A stretch of DNA of 64,000 nt, from assembly GCA_041984235.1 (NCBI GenBank), contig JBHIYN010000012.1:1-64000 (forward strand), written 5' to 3'. This DNA comes from JBHIYN01 sp041984235 (GTDB lineage: Bacteria; Pseudomonadota; Gammaproteobacteria; Ga0077536). Positions within the stretch are counted from its first letter, which is position 1. The number at the start of each line of letters is the position of its first letter. The translations under genes and the position numbers were made by a program. Below the pieces are notes generated by a model, which was not told where the DNA came from, ran no database searches, and saw nothing but the letters and a program-made list of their open reading frames with translations. Positions 7,893 through 17,544 of this stretch are shown here, one piece after another.

Positions 7893-8864
7893 ATGCAGGT
7901 TCACCTCGCCAATCCGCGCGGCTTCTGTGCCGGCGTCGATCGCGCCATCGGTATCGTGGAACGCGCCCTGGAGCTCTTCGGCGCGCCGGTCTACGTGCGG
8001 CACGAAGTGGTGCACAACAAGTACGTGGTCGACGGGCTGCGCGAGAAGGGCGCCGTGTTCGTCGACGAACTGCACGAGGTGCCGGATGACGCCACCGTCA
8101 TCTTCAGCGCCCACGGCGTTGCCAAGGCGGTGCGCGAGGAGGCGGCGCGGCGGCAGTTGCGCGTGTTCGACGCCATCTGCCCGCTGGTGACCAAGGTCCA
8201 CATGGAGGTCGGGCGCTACCAGAACGAGGGCCGCGAGTGCATTCTCATCGGCCATGCCGGCCACCCCGAGGTGGAAGGTACCCTGGGACAATACCGGCGC
8301 CATGCCGACGGCCGCGGCGGCATGTACCTGATCGAGTCGGTCGACGACGTCTGGCAGCTCAGGGTCAAGGATCCGGATTACCTCGCCTTCGTCACCCAGA
8401 CCACGCTGTCGATGGACGACACCGCGGAGATCATCGATGCGTTGCGCAAGCGTTTCCCGCGGATCGTCGGACCAAAGAAGGAAGACATCTGCTACGCGAC
8501 GCAGAACCGCCAGGACGCGGTCAAGCGCATGGTCGAGTACTGCGATCTCATCCTGGTCGTCGGTTCACAGACCAGTTCGAACTCGACGCGCCTGAAGGAG
8601 ATCGCCGAAAAGCAGGGCATCGCGGCCTATCTCATCGACAGCGCCGAGGAGATTCGCGACACGTGGCTGGAAGGCCGCAGGAGCGTGGGCGTTACTGCCG
8701 GCGCCTCGGCACCCGAGGTGCTGGTAGAGCAGGTGGTGGCGAAGCTGCGTGAACGCGGCGGCCTGGAGGTCACCGAGGTCCCCGGCATCACCGAGCAGGT
8801 GATGTTCAGCCTGCCGCGCGAACTGGTTCGCGCAGGTGACGCGGTCGAGCCGAGCGAAGCCTGA
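7893..8864 (+). CDS. ispH: 4-hydroxy-3-methylbut-2-enyl diphosphate reductase
   Basis: This [4Fe-4S] enzyme catalyses the last step of the MEP isoprenoid pathway, giving IPP and DMAPP. It has 323 residues. The three cluster cysteines are in RGFCAGVDRA, DAICPLVTKVH and DICYATQNRQ. The TSSNSTRL and AGASAPE segments are conserved substrate-binding loops. The start is ATG at 7893, at the conserved MQVHLANPRGFC N-terminus. It is convergent with the DUF4124 gene, with a 48-nt gap. Confidence 0.97.
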   Translation: MQVHLANPRGFCAGVDRAIGIVERALELFGAPVYVRHEVVHNKYVVDGLREKGAVFVDELHEVPDDATVIFSAHGVAKAVREEAARRQLRVFDAICPLVTKVHMEVGRYQNEGRECILIGHAGHPEVEGTLGQYRRHADGRGGMYLIESVDDVWQLRVKDPDYLAFVTQTTLSMDDTAEIIDALRKRFPRIVGPKKEDICYATQNRQDAVKRMVEYCDLILVVGSQTSSNSTRLKEIAEKQGIAAYLIDSAEEIRDTWLEGRRSVGVTAGASAPEVLVEQVVAKLRERGGLEVTEVPGITEQVMFSLPRELVRAGDAVEPSEA

Positions 8865-8912
8865 GCGACGCCGCGCACGGTACGCATCGCAGCGGCGAGG
8901 TGTGCGCCGCGG

Positions 8913-9362
8913 CTACTTGCAGTGCTTGGCGATCTCCGCCTCGGCCTTGCGGATCCATTCCTGGCGACGTTCCTCGCCGAGGTACTCGCGCTCGCCCTTG
9001 TCGTTGACGGTCTGAAAGCGGGTCGACGCGCGCAGCTTCTGCAGCTTGTCGTGCAGGGACGCGCAGTGGGCAGCGATCTTCTGCGCTTCCTCCTCGCTCT
9101 CGCGCGCCGCGGTTTCGGTTTCCGCGCGTTTCTCGAAGATGTCGTCGGCCTGTTTTTTCATCTGGTCGAGGCGCTCGGCGGTGTGCGCATCGCGCCCGGT
9201 GGTCACGCGGACTTTCTCGGCTGCAGCGTCCGGCGGCGGCTTGTCGGTGAAATGCACCTTGCCGTCGGCATCGGTCCACTTGTAGACGCCGGCTGCCGCC
9301 GCAGCGCCGGCAAGCGACACGAGCAGCGTCAGAACGGTGAGCATCGAGGAGGCGTGTGGCAT
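8913..9362 (-). CDS. DUF4124 periplasmic protein
   Basis: The product has 149 residues. A signal peptide (about 1-24, ending AAAAAG) is followed by a DUF4124 motif, VYKWTDADGKVHFTDKPP, at about 26-43. A charged helical, possibly coiled-coil region (about 55-145) follows, with Cys at 100 and near the end. DUF4124 proteins are common near type IV pilus or envelope genes, but their role is not established. It is the last gene of the minus-strand pilus run, 24 nt after pilE. The start has GGGAG 8 nt upstream. Confidence 0.8.
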   Translation of the reverse strand: MPHASSMLTVLTLLVSLAGAAAAAGVYKWTDADGKVHFTDKPPPDAAAEKVRVTTGRDAHTAERLDQMKKQADDIFEKRAETETAARESEEEAQKIAAHCASLHDKLQKLRASTRFQTVNDKGEREYLGEERRQEWIRKAEAEIAKHCK

Positions 9363-9386
9363 GGTCGTACTCCCGCTTCGCCGCGC

Positions 9387-9878
9387 TCAGCGGCCCCAGC
9401 AGTCATCCACCGAGTCGGGGCCGGAGTTGCCCTGCGTGCCGCGTGAGTCCAGCGTGAGATTGCCGCAGTCGGAGTCGACGAAGGGCTTGTTACCGTTGGG
9501 CGTCGCGGTCAGCACGTAGCAGGTGGCGATGGTTCCGCCGGCGCAGGCCGCCGCGCCAAGGGTGTAGTTCTTCTCCGCCGAGCAGACCACGCCGGCACAC
9601 GGGGCTGTCGAACCATTGACGTAGCCGAGCCCGGTATTGCCGGTGATCGCCGTGGTGTAGGTATTGCGGTCGAAGTAGTAGCGCTCCATGCGTGCCGCCG
9701 CGTCCATCAGCAGGGCCTTGCCGTCCGCTCGGCGTGCGCGATCGCTGTAACCGACGTAGGCGGGGTAGCCGATGGCGGCGAGGATGCCGACGATCACCAG
9801 CACGATCATCAGTTCGAGCAGGGTGATGCCCAGCATGGTGCGGCGTCGCGCCGCGATCGGGCCTGTACGGTAATGCAT
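9387..9878 (-). CDS. pilE: Type IV minor pilin PilE
   Basis: The prepilin has 163 residues. The leader is basic and ends at Gly of MLG, followed by ITLLELMIVLVIVGILAAIG; the mature protein has Glu at position 5. Cleavage and methylation would be by PilD. The DAAARMERYYFDRNTYTT segment resembles Pseudomonas PilE rather than the major pilin. C-terminal cysteines probably form the disulfide loop. The start ATG at 9878 has GAGG 8 nt upstream. It is the last pilin gene of the operon, after pilY1. The first mature residue is Ile rather than Phe. Confidence 0.88.
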   Translation of the reverse strand: MHYRTGPIAARRRTMLGITLLELMIVLVIVGILAAIGYPAYVGYSDRARRADGKALLMDAAARMERYYFDRNTYTTAITGNTGLGYVNGSTAPCAGVVCSAEKNYTLGAAACAGGTIATCYVLTATPNGNKPFVDSDCGNLTLDSRGTQGNSGPDSVDDCWGR

Positions 9879-9901
9879 GACTCGAACCTCTCGATTGAAC
9901 G

Positions 9902-12900
9902 CTAGTCGGTGCGGAATTCCTGCCACGACACTTCACCGTTGTTGAGACCGCCCAGGGTCTGCGCCTGGTTGCCGGTGATGGCGCCGGTCGACTGCTGCAC
10001 GATGACAGTGACCTTGCCGGGCACGTCGTGGTTGCCGATGTGGATACTCGGCGAGGATGCTAAACCAGCACCGAGGTCGATGGTACCCACGCCTTCCAGG
10101 TTGCCTTCCGGACAGCCGAAGCAGGCCTGGCCGAAAATGCCCAGCGGCGGTACCAGGCCGTTGTTGAAGGCGCGCCCGATGATGCGACTCTCGCCTTCGG
10201 CACCGCACAGCTCGGTCGACGGTGTGAACGCGCTCGAGAGCACGATGCCTCCGATCAGGGTCTGGTTGGAGACAGTGCGCTCGGAAGGATCGGAGCCCAG
10301 CGGGTCGAACTCGTAGTCCAGGACCCAGCCACCGGCAGCCGCGACATCGGTGATGGCGGCTTCGAAAGTGGTGTCGAAGCTGCCGTCGTTGTCCATGTCC
10401 ACGCTGCCGTCGGAGAAAGTACGCGCGTCGGTCACGTCGATGAACGATGCGTGGTCCATGGGCATGGTCGGGTTGCTGGGGTCGTGCAGGTCGAGGAAGC
10501 CGTAAAGGCGTTGCGTCTCGGTCGATTCCTTGTCGTCGTTGGTGTACAGGCGCCCGGTGCCGGCGATGACCCAGGTGCGGAACTGCTCGTCGATGGTGAT
10601 CGAGGGCCGCGTGGAGAACGGCTTGTCGACGTCGAGCAGCTTGTAAGGACCTTCCCAGTCGCCGGTGTCAGGATCCTCGTCGATGGTCAGGCGGAACAGG
10701 TTGCCGCCGGTGCCGTCCTCCAGCCCGACGGTGCCGAAGTAGACCGCTTCGGCCATCATGTCGAGGTTCTGGTCGGATACCGTCAACTCGCCAACGAAGG
10801 TGTTGGGATCGTTGGTGTCCGCGTAGCCGATGTTGTCGCTGGGGGTTCCGTCGTCGTTGAACGGCCCGTCCTCGACCACGCCGTCAGTGCCGTCGACCAG
10901 CTCTTCCAGGTCATAAGCGAACAGGCGGGCGCTCTGCGACGATTCTACGTCACCGAGATCGGTCGGGCCGGAGCCGAACAGCAGGTACCACTTGTTCGGC
11001 GTCGGCGGCGTGCCGGTGGCCGGGTCGGGCGTGCCGATGAGGGCAACCGCGGGGAAGCTCGTGGTCAGGTATTGTCCCGGAGGCGAGAGCTCGGCGATGA
11101 GCTGCGGCGGCTCCTCGGGATTGGTGATGTCCAACACCACGTAGGCCGACTTGGTCTGCACGTCGTCAGAGGCGTCGCTGTCGGTATTGGACGCGCCGTA
11201 GCCGTCTCCCTCGGTGTCGAGCAGGATGCCGTTGCCGTCGTGACCGCCGCCGAGCCGCATGCCTACCACCAGGACGGTGCCCCAGCCGTGCGGGTGATCC
11301 GCGTCGTTGGGATCGAAGATCTTGGCGTCGAAGATGAGCGGCTTGAGATCGCTGTAGTAGACGTGGGTGTAGTCTTCGTCCTTCAGCCACTGCAGGTGGC
11401 CGAGCAGGTTCTTCGGGATGTAGGCCCACAGCTCCGAGCCCAGCGGGTGCGCGACCTCACTGTTCAGGGAGGTGACGAAGGCACTGTTGTTGACATCGAA
11501 GAAGCCCGCGTTGATGGCGTGGATCATGCCGTCGTTGGCGCCGACGTAGACCACGTTGCGGCGGTTGCGGTACTGCACGCGGAACTCGGCGTAGCTGGCG
11601 TCGAAGGAGAGCAGGTCGAAGGCTTCCGCCGGCGAGCCCTGCACGGTCGGCGTCGAGTGCACGATGTCGCCCAGACGCATGATCTCCGCCGTGCCGTCGC
11701 CGTCGTAATCGACGGTGCGCGTGCGGTAACCGGACTGCTCGGCGCCGCGGATGTAGTTGATCAGCTTGTCGGCCTCGTCGTCGTTACGCGTAACACCGTC
11801 CCAGATGTCCAGCCAGCCGAAGTTGTTGTCGTCGAAGGTCGTGGTGTCGAAGCTGACGAGCTCCGATCCGTCGGTCGCGACGAGATTGTCGTAGTTGCCG
11901 TCCACCCAGGTCAGGATGTGGCGCCCGGTATCTGCCAGAGCCGTGTAGCTGCGCTGCGTGGTCACGTTGCTGAGCGCGGAGAGCTGCTCGCGTGCATTCC
12001 AGATCGGGTTCAGGTTGATGAGCTCGTCGACCGAGCTGCCGGAGGCGTTGAATTCCGAGCCGCTGGAGCTGTCGAACCGGCGCAGGCGTGCGCGCCGCTC
12101 GACGTCGTCGTAGAAGATCTCGATGACCTTGTCGACGTCGTAACCGTCGAGCTGATCGTCGTTGTCGGTGTCTTCACGCAGGAAGCCTTCCGGGTCGACG
12201 AAGATGGCGTGCAGGGTGCCGATCCAGCTCGCTTCGTTGCCGAGGGTGTCGGCCTTGACCGGGTCGTAGAGGGCCTGGAACACGGCGCCGGTACCTTCCT
12301 GCTCACTGGCCACGACCGCGGCGGCGGTACCCGAGGCGACGCGCTCGATGATCTGGTTGAACACCGCGCGCAGGCTCTGCTCCAGGGCCGCCGGGTTGGT
12401 CACGAAGAAGTAGGTATCCGGGGTATTGGCGGCATCGCCGCCCGGCACGATGATGCCGTTCTCGTCGCGAATGTCGAACTCGGACTCGAGATCGGGGATG
12501 CCGTTGTCGTTGCGGTCGTCGAAGGCGCCGTACTTGGCCGCCAGCAGCAGCGGGTCGGGCAGCAGTGTGGCGCCGCTGCCGCCAATGCTGAAGGTGTGGC
12601 TGCGCGGCAGGTCGTTGCTGGCGTCGCTGCGGTGGTAGCACAGGCCGTTGCCACGCTGGGGGTTGTCGCTGCAGTCGGGTACGGTGCCCTCACCGACGGG
12701 GTTGTTGTCGTAGGGATCCTCGAAGCCGACCTGGTAGGAACCGAACACATCGGTGTTGCCGCCGCCGCCGCCCGAATAGGCGTGGAAGCCATCCTGCTCG
12801 GTGCCGGCGATGATGAAGCCGAACAGCTGGCCATTGTTCGAGCGGTAGAAGACGAGGTCGGTGACGACGGTGACTTCCTGTGTGTCGAGGTCGATGAAAT

Positions 12901-15163
12901 AGGAGATCACGCCCCACTGGTCCATGTCGAAGTCACCGCCCTGCTCACTGTCCTCCCACTGCACCATGGCCTTGCCGTAGTAGACGTTGCGGGTGGGATC
13001 GGGGGCGATCGTGAAGTCGGTCCGGTTGAAGTCGCCCCAGGCGGTGGGCGTACCCCAGGCCGGCCCGAGCGTGACTTCGACGTGCTTCTGCACGATCTTG
13101 AAGTCGACCAGGGTGCCGCCGCCGTCGTTCTTGACCAGGCGGTAGGCGGGCAGGATGGTGACGTCGGCATCGTTGTCGAAGATGCCGTCACTGTCGGAAT
13201 CCACGGCCAGGTCCGCATCCAGCTCGAACTTGGGCACGTTGGTCGCGAGCTGCACCGCGTAGGTGTCGACGACCTGGCGGCCTTCGAGCGTCGACGGACG
13301 CAGGTCGTTGGTATGCGCGTAATAGGCCATGCCGGCGATCTGGAAGGTGCCATCCACGGTGGGCCCTTCCGGGCAGATACCGCGTACGTTGCCGAGGTTG
13401 GTCACCGTCTTGCCGGTGCAGAACTCGTCATTGTCGACGCCGTTGCGGCCGACGAAATAATCGTTGCCGGAAATGCCTTCGGCGTCGCCGACCGCGTCGG
13501 TCGCGGTCACCGGGTTCGGTGACAGGGCAGCATCGCTGTCGTCGGGAATGTCGGCAAACACCGAGGTGTCGTCGTGGTCGTAGCTGGTCAGGCTGGCGTT
13601 GAACACGACGGTGTTCAATGCCGCACAGAAATTGTCCGCGTTGAGCGGGTCGACCCAGCTCGCCTCGTCGATACCCTCGATGAAGTTGTCGTCGGTGGCG
13701 TCGAAGCTGGGGGTCGCGCTTAGTCCCGCGAAGTAGCGGATCGATTCCGCGTAGATTTCGGAGATCGGGTTGCCCCAGCTGAAGCATTCGCCGTCCGAGA
13801 TGGTGTTCTGCTGGAATCCGCAGTCATCCGATGAGCCGGACTGGAAGTAGCGGGCCGCCGCGTCGCCGCCGCCGTAGCGATAACCGAAAATGCGCAGCTG
13901 GTCGAGGGTCCGGATGATGCCGACGGTGGCCGTGTTGTCGGTCCAGTTGAAGTTGAAGGCTCCGTTGTCCGGGTCGATCTCGTCGTCGATGGGACCGATG
14001 TTCTTGCGCAGCACGCCACCGTGGGTGTTGTTCTCGAACGACCCGGTCATGAGGCCGAAGTGGATGGACTCGTCCTCGCCGTATTCCTGCAGCAGGCCGG
14101 TCGGCTTGTAGTTGAGATTTGGATACTGCTTGCAGTTCTCGTTGTTGTTTGCCGGATCGATATAAGCCGGATTGCAGACTTCGACGATGACATTGAAGTC
14201 GGGGCCGAAGCCGCCGTAAGTGAGGCGGTCGTTGTTGTACTCGGGCGAGTTGTCATCGGCATCGATACCCGAGAAGGCCGGGTTGTTACCGTTCTCACGC
14301 CCGCGCTCGACCGAGGTGCTGAGCCCCGAACCCTTTTTCCAATGGCACTCGAAAACCTCGCCGGCTCCCCACAGCGCGAAGTTGCCCTCCGCGATGCGCA
14401 TGACCGGCAGGTTGGTCGTGTCGTGCGACTGTCCGGAGCTCGCGGGCGTGGTCGTATTACACATGGTGAGGCCTTCGTCGCGATCGTCGAAGCCATCACC
14501 ATCGCCCCCGTTGGTGTTGTCCGTACGGACGCCGTTGAAAGGCGTGAGCTTGCCGAGGTCGTCGCCGTTGTAGTACTTGGCGAAAGAGTGGGTGTCGGTC
14601 GGCAGGTGCGCGCGTTCGAGAACGGTGTCTTCCTCGTTAGGGCGTGCCGCGTTGGGCGTGTCGGTGCGTCGGAAGCCGCCGTAGAGAATCTTGCGCACGA
14701 TATCCATGCGGGTCATCGTCGCCCAGTTCAGGAAGTTCCCGCTCCACTCGCCGCTGACGGTGTCGCAGTAGTGGTTGACCGCGAAATCCTGCGGGCGGAA
14801 GTTATCGTACTGCGAGATACCCTCGATGAAGTCGTGGTTGGTGTAGCTGTAGCACTTGTCGGGGTCGAAGTACCCGTAGTACTCGATGCTGTTGTCGTAG
14901 GTGGTGTCGACGATGCCGTCGTTGTCGAGGTCGGTGTAGTCGTTGTAGGCCTTGGAGAAGTACTGGTGGTCGCGTGACATGGTCAGCATGACCTGCGGAG
15001 TCACGTTCTCCAGCGTGGTGACCGGAAAGGCGGTGTAATCGACCATGTCGGCGCCGGACAGGTTGGCGGCGAGCGCGGCAGCCGGCCACACGGCGGGCAT
15101 GAAACTGCCGCTGAGGGCGAAGCCCAGTGCGAAAACGCGAAGCGGGGATTTACTGGTGTTCAT
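9902..15163 (-). CDS. pilY1: Type IV pilus tip-associated protein PilY1, very large
   Basis: The product has 1753 residues with a signal peptide of about 33. It is a PilY1/PilC-type adhesin and pilus assembly factor expected at the pilus tip or outer surface. The N-terminal PQVMLTMSRDHQYFSKAYNDY block and the C-terminal beta-propeller region (YVGANDGMIHAINAGF near residue 1205) identify it. At least six acidic DxDxDG-type loops are scattered along it, for example DLDNDGIVD, DSDSDGIFD and DMDNDGSFD, suggesting calcium binding. It is much longer than Pseudomonas PilY1, about 1160 residues. GAGGA precedes the ATG. It follows pilX with a 43-nt gap and ends near pilE. Confidence 0.93.
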   Translation of the reverse strand: MNTSKSPLRVFALGFALSGSFMPAVWPAAALAANLSGADMVDYTAFPVTTLENVTPQVMLTMSRDHQYFSKAYNDYTDLDNDGIVDTTYDNSIEYYGYFDPDKCYSYTNHDFIEGISQYDNFRPQDFAVNHYCDTVSGEWSGNFLNWATMTRMDIVRKILYGGFRRTDTPNAARPNEEDTVLERAHLPTDTHSFAKYYNGDDLGKLTPFNGVRTDNTNGGDGDGFDDRDEGLTMCNTTTPASSGQSHDTTNLPVMRIAEGNFALWGAGEVFECHWKKGSGLSTSVERGRENGNNPAFSGIDADDNSPEYNNDRLTYGGFGPDFNVIVEVCNPAYIDPANNNENCKQYPNLNYKPTGLLQEYGEDESIHFGLMTGSFENNTHGGVLRKNIGPIDDEIDPDNGAFNFNWTDNTATVGIIRTLDQLRIFGYRYGGGDAAARYFQSGSSDDCGFQQNTISDGECFSWGNPISEIYAESIRYFAGLSATPSFDATDDNFIEGIDEASWVDPLNADNFCAALNTVVFNASLTSYDHDDTSVFADIPDDSDAALSPNPVTATDAVGDAEGISGNDYFVGRNGVDNDEFCTGKTVTNLGNVRGICPEGPTVDGTFQIAGMAYYAHTNDLRPSTLEGRQVVDTYAVQLATNVPKFELDADLAVDSDSDGIFDNDADVTILPAYRLVKNDGGGTLVDFKIVQKHVEVTLGPAWGTPTAWGDFNRTDFTIAPDPTRNVYYGKAMVQWEDSEQGGDFDMDQWGVISYFIDLDTQEVTVVTDLVFYRSNNGQLFGFIIAGTEQDGFHAYSGGGGGNTDVFGSYQVGFEDPYDNNPVGEGTVPDCSDNPQRGNGLCYHRSDASNDLPRSHTFSIGGSGATLLPDPLLLAAKYGAFDDRNDNGIPDLESEFDIRDENGIIVPGGDAANTPDTYFFVTNPAALEQSLRAVFNQIIERVASGTAAAVVASEQEGTGAVFQALYDPVKADTLGNEASWIGTLHAIFVDPEGFLREDTDNDDQLDGYDVDKVIEIFYDDVERRARLRRFDSSSGSEFNASGSSVDELINLNPIWNAREQLSALSNVTTQRSYTALADTGRHILTWVDGNYDNLVATDGSELVSFDTTTFDDNNFGWLDIWDGVTRNDDEADKLINYIRGAEQSGYRTRTVDYDGDGTAEIMRLGDIVHSTPTVQGSPAEAFDLLSFDASYAEFRVQYRNRRNVVYVGANDGMIHAINAGFFDVNNSAFVTSLNSEVAHPLGSELWAYIPKNLLGHLQWLKDEDYTHVYYSDLKPLIFDAKIFDPNDADHPHGWGTVLVVGMRLGGGHDGNGILLDTEGDGYGASNTDSDASDDVQTKSAYVVLDITNPEEPPQLIAELSPPGQYLTTSFPAVALIGTPDPATGTPPTPNKWYLLFGSGPTDLGDVESSQSARLFAYDLEELVDGTDGVVEDGPFNDDGTPSDNIGYADTNDPNTFVGELTVSDQNLDMMAEAVYFGTVGLEDGTGGNLFRLTIDEDPDTGDWEGPYKLLDVDKPFSTRPSITIDEQFRTWVIAGTGRLYTNDDKESTETQRLYGFLDLHDPSNPTMPMDHASFIDVTDARTFSDGSVDMDNDGSFDTTFEAAITDVAAAGGWVLDYEFDPLGSDPSERTVSNQTLIGGIVLSSAFTPSTELCGAEGESRIIGRAFNNGLVPPLGIFGQACFGCPEGNLEGVGTIDLGAGLASSPSIHIGNHDVPGKVTVIVQQSTGAITGNQAQTLGGLNNGEVSWQEFRTD

Positions 15164-15206
15164 CTCGGTCGTCCTCGGAAGATCGTGGCTCAGCGCGCGA
15201 TCGCGC

Positions 15207-15857
15207 TCAGTTGGTGATCACGTAGCGGTACAGGGCTTCGGTCATCGCCTGGCTGGCACCGGTGCCTGCGGCGTTGGCGATGATGCGGTAGTAAAGGTGA
15301 GAGCCGGCACCGGCGGCGCCCGCGCCAAGGCCCTCGTAGCCGGTTACCTGTGAGGTGTCGGAGCCCGGCGCGGCAATCGCGGTAACACGCGATATGAAGA
15401 TGTCGGCCTGCAGGTCGTACGGCCCGTCGTAGCCGTTGGCCGGGTTGTCGGCGTCGACCAGCAGGCGCATGTCGACCGCGGCGGCGCGCAGATCCCAGGG
15501 GTCGGCGTTGTTCTGCAGGTAGAGCTCCTGCAGGCCGGGATCGTTGTCGACCTGGATTTCGGGCGGAATCGTGAACCCGCTCGATGCCGGCACGCTGCCC
15601 GAGATCGAGACCGGCCACCCGCGGTAGAACGTGTGGTCGTCGATAACCTCGTGCACGCTGGCGCGGCCCGCTTCCGAAACCTGGAAGGTGCGCTTCACCA
15701 TCACCTGGTTCGACGCCATCTTCAGATCAAGGGTGGTAGTGCGCATGGCGATGACCGCAATCATGGTCAGCACCATCAGCAGGATCAGTGCGATGATCAG
15801 CGCGACGCCAGCCTGCGCCCGCATGGAAGAAAGGGAGTTCATCGTTTTCATGCTCAT
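15207..15857 (-). CDS. pilX: Type IV pilus assembly protein PilX
   Basis: This pilin-like minor component has 216 residues. The N-terminal sequence QAGVALIIALILLMVLTMIAV is the PilX form of the class III leader and helix, lacking the Glu5 of true pilins. PilX is thought to join the tip complex with PilV, PilW and PilY1 that primes pilus assembly. The start overlaps the pilW stop in an ATGA arrangement. Other in-frame ATGs at residues 3 and 6 are possible starts. Confidence 0.85.
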   Translation of the reverse strand: MSMKTMNSLSSMRAQAGVALIIALILLMVLTMIAVIAMRTTTLDLKMASNQVMVKRTFQVSEAGRASVHEVIDDHTFYRGWPVSISGSVPASSGFTIPPEIQVDNDPGLQELYLQNNADPWDLRAAAVDMRLLVDADNPANGYDGPYDLQADIFISRVTAIAAPGSDTSQVTGYEGLGAGAAGAGSHLYYRIIANAAGTGASQAMTEALYRYVITN

Positions 15858-16972
15858 GCCCTGGTCATGTTGCGGATCTGGACGGTGAAGTCGAACTGCG
15901 AGCGGCGGAAATTCCGCGCTTCGGCCGGCACCGTCCAGGCCTGGTCGAGCAGGTTGTAGGTGGCGGTATCGGTGATCGTGTTGTCGCGCTCGATATTGGC
16001 GATCATCAGGCTCACGCGTACCGTAACCACCTTGTCCCAGTTGCCGTTGGCCTGCACCGTCGCGGCGGTGTCGTAGCGTTCCGCGACCAGGTCCTCGTCG
16101 GTGTCGACACCGTAGAGCAACTGCATATTCTCCACGCCGGCCACGATCTCCTCCTCGGTGAAGCTGAAATCCGGGTTCAGCGTCATGCGGACGAGCGTTG
16201 GAACCCCGTCATCGCCGGCGTCGCACAGGTTCGCGTTGGAACCGGAAGCCGGGTTGGAGCAGGAGCGGATGTAGTAGAGCATCGCCTGGTAGCGATAGAA
16301 CGCGCCGCGACCGGCGTCCGTTGACGGCTTGTCGTCGAAGCGCACGTCGGCCGGGAGGCCGGAGTAGTCGGCGTCCTCGAAGATGACCGCGCGGCGCCCG
16401 ACCGCCGTCGAGATCCAGATCCCGTCGCCGTTGCTGCCGGTGACGTAGTCGTCTTCGACCGGCCACTGCGACTGGGCGGCATCGGGCAGCTTGGGGATGC
16501 CGCTGCGCACGGGTACGGTGTCATCGGCAATGGTCAGCCCGTTCTCGTGGGCCGTCCCGTAGCGGATGAAGAAGGCATCGGTGTTCGGCTCGTAATTGGC
16601 CGCGGCGATGCAGTCGGTCGGCGGCGCCGCGGCACCATTAAGGCCCCGAAAACCGACGTTGGAGACAATCGCATTGGCGCCACCGTCGCACGAGGTGGTC
16701 AGCGCGGCCGGGACGCCGCCGTCGACGCTGACAACGTTCGGCTCGACCCCGCCCCAGTGATCGGCGAGGCGCATGAAGAACTGCAGGTGGGAAATCGCGA
16801 AGCGAGCGTTCTCGTTCAGCACGCTGGCGCCTTCCTGCACCCGGTAAGCCTCCTTGTTGCTCGCGAACAGCTCGATGATGACCGCGAACATGATAATGCT
16901 GATGGTCGCCGCGACCATCAGCTCGACGATCGAAAAGCCCTGCTGCGGGCGCGCCGGGGATCGCGCGTTCAT
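15854..16972 (-). CDS. pilW: Type IV pilus minor pilin PilW
   Basis: The prepilin has 372 residues. The leader MNARSPARPQQG is followed by FSIVELMVAATISIIMFAVII, with Glu5 present. The body includes the NENARFAISHLQFFMRLADHWGG segment typical of PilW. The start ATG at 16972 was chosen because the prepilin leader must be short; a longer reading from 17089 overlaps pilV without family features. It overlaps pilV by 4 nt and pilX by 4 nt, so translation is coupled. Confidence 0.9.
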   Translation of the reverse strand: MNARSPARPQQGFSIVELMVAATISIIMFAVIIELFASNKEAYRVQEGASVLNENARFAISHLQFFMRLADHWGGVEPNVVSVDGGVPAALTTSCDGGANAIVSNVGFRGLNGAAAPPTDCIAAANYEPNTDAFFIRYGTAHENGLTIADDTVPVRSGIPKLPDAAQSQWPVEDDYVTGSNGDGIWISTAVGRRAVIFEDADYSGLPADVRFDDKPSTDAGRGAFYRYQAMLYYIRSCSNPASGSNANLCDAGDDGVPTLVRMTLNPDFSFTEEEIVAGVENMQLLYGVDTDEDLVAERYDTAATVQANGNWDKVVTVRVSLMIANIERDNTITDTATYNLLDQAWTVPAEARNFRRSQFDFTVQIRNMTRA

Positions 16973-17544
16973 GGAACGAACCTCATGACGAATCGGTTGG
17001 TGACGAAACCATCGACGCCGCTGGCCGCGCCGGACGATGCGTAGGTGTCGCTGAGCTTGCCGCTGCGCTCGGTGCTGCGTTCGATCCATTGGATCTTGAT
17101 TGCGAACACGTTGCCGGTGGCGTCGCAGGCCCAGGCCGAGGCGTCACCGTCTTCGGGCGTGTTGTCGATGCACACGGTGGCATTGACATTGGCATCGCTG
17201 TTGCTCGAGCCCAGCGCCAGGCGCGTCTCTTCCAGCCAGCGCGCCCAGTCGTAATCCGCCATGTCCTTGGGCGTGCATTCGTCCACGCTGCAGTCCGTAG
17301 CCGGGTTCTGCGGGCTCTCGTAGTTGCCGTCGGCGACCGCGACCAGGTTGGCGCGCATGCGATCGGCGAGGTTCTCGGCCTGCAGTACCGCGATGGTGCG
17401 GGTCTGGGTGCTCTTGGTGTAGCGCAGGCCGGCGACCTGCAGCGCGGCGATCCCGAGCAGGCCGATCGCGAAGATCACGATCGCGATGAGTACTTCGATG
17501 AGGGTCATGCCGCGGCTCGCGCGGCGGCGCACTATGGGGTGCAT
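16969..17544 (-). CDS. pilV: Type IV pilus minor pilin PilV
   Basis: The prepilin has 191 residues. The leader MHPIVRRRASRG precedes MTLIEVLIAIVIFAIGLLG, with Glu5 and the PilV-type IFAIGLLG. The AALQVAGLRYTKSTQTRT block that follows is also PilV-like. It should enter the pilus initiation complex in the inner membrane. The start ATG at 17544 lies inside the fimT 3' end (13-nt overlap). A longer upstream reading would put 33 residues before a short leader and was rejected. Confidence 0.9.
   Translation of the reverse strand: MHPIVRRRASRGMTLIEVLIAIVIFAIGLLGIAALQVAGLRYTKSTQTRTIAVLQAENLADRMRANLVAVADGNYESPQNPATDCSVDECTPKDMADYDWARWLEETRLALGSSNSDANVNATVCIDNTPEDGDASAWACDATGNVFAIKIQWIERSTERSGKLSDTYASSGAASGVDGFVTNRFVMRFVP

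Noticed and set aside
10451..13522. 1023-residue open frame on the plus strand
   Set aside because: It is exactly antisense to pilY1. Its composition (runs of V, G, E, D, A) is what the reverse of a GC-rich Asp/Gly/Thr gene gives, and it has no domain or SD.
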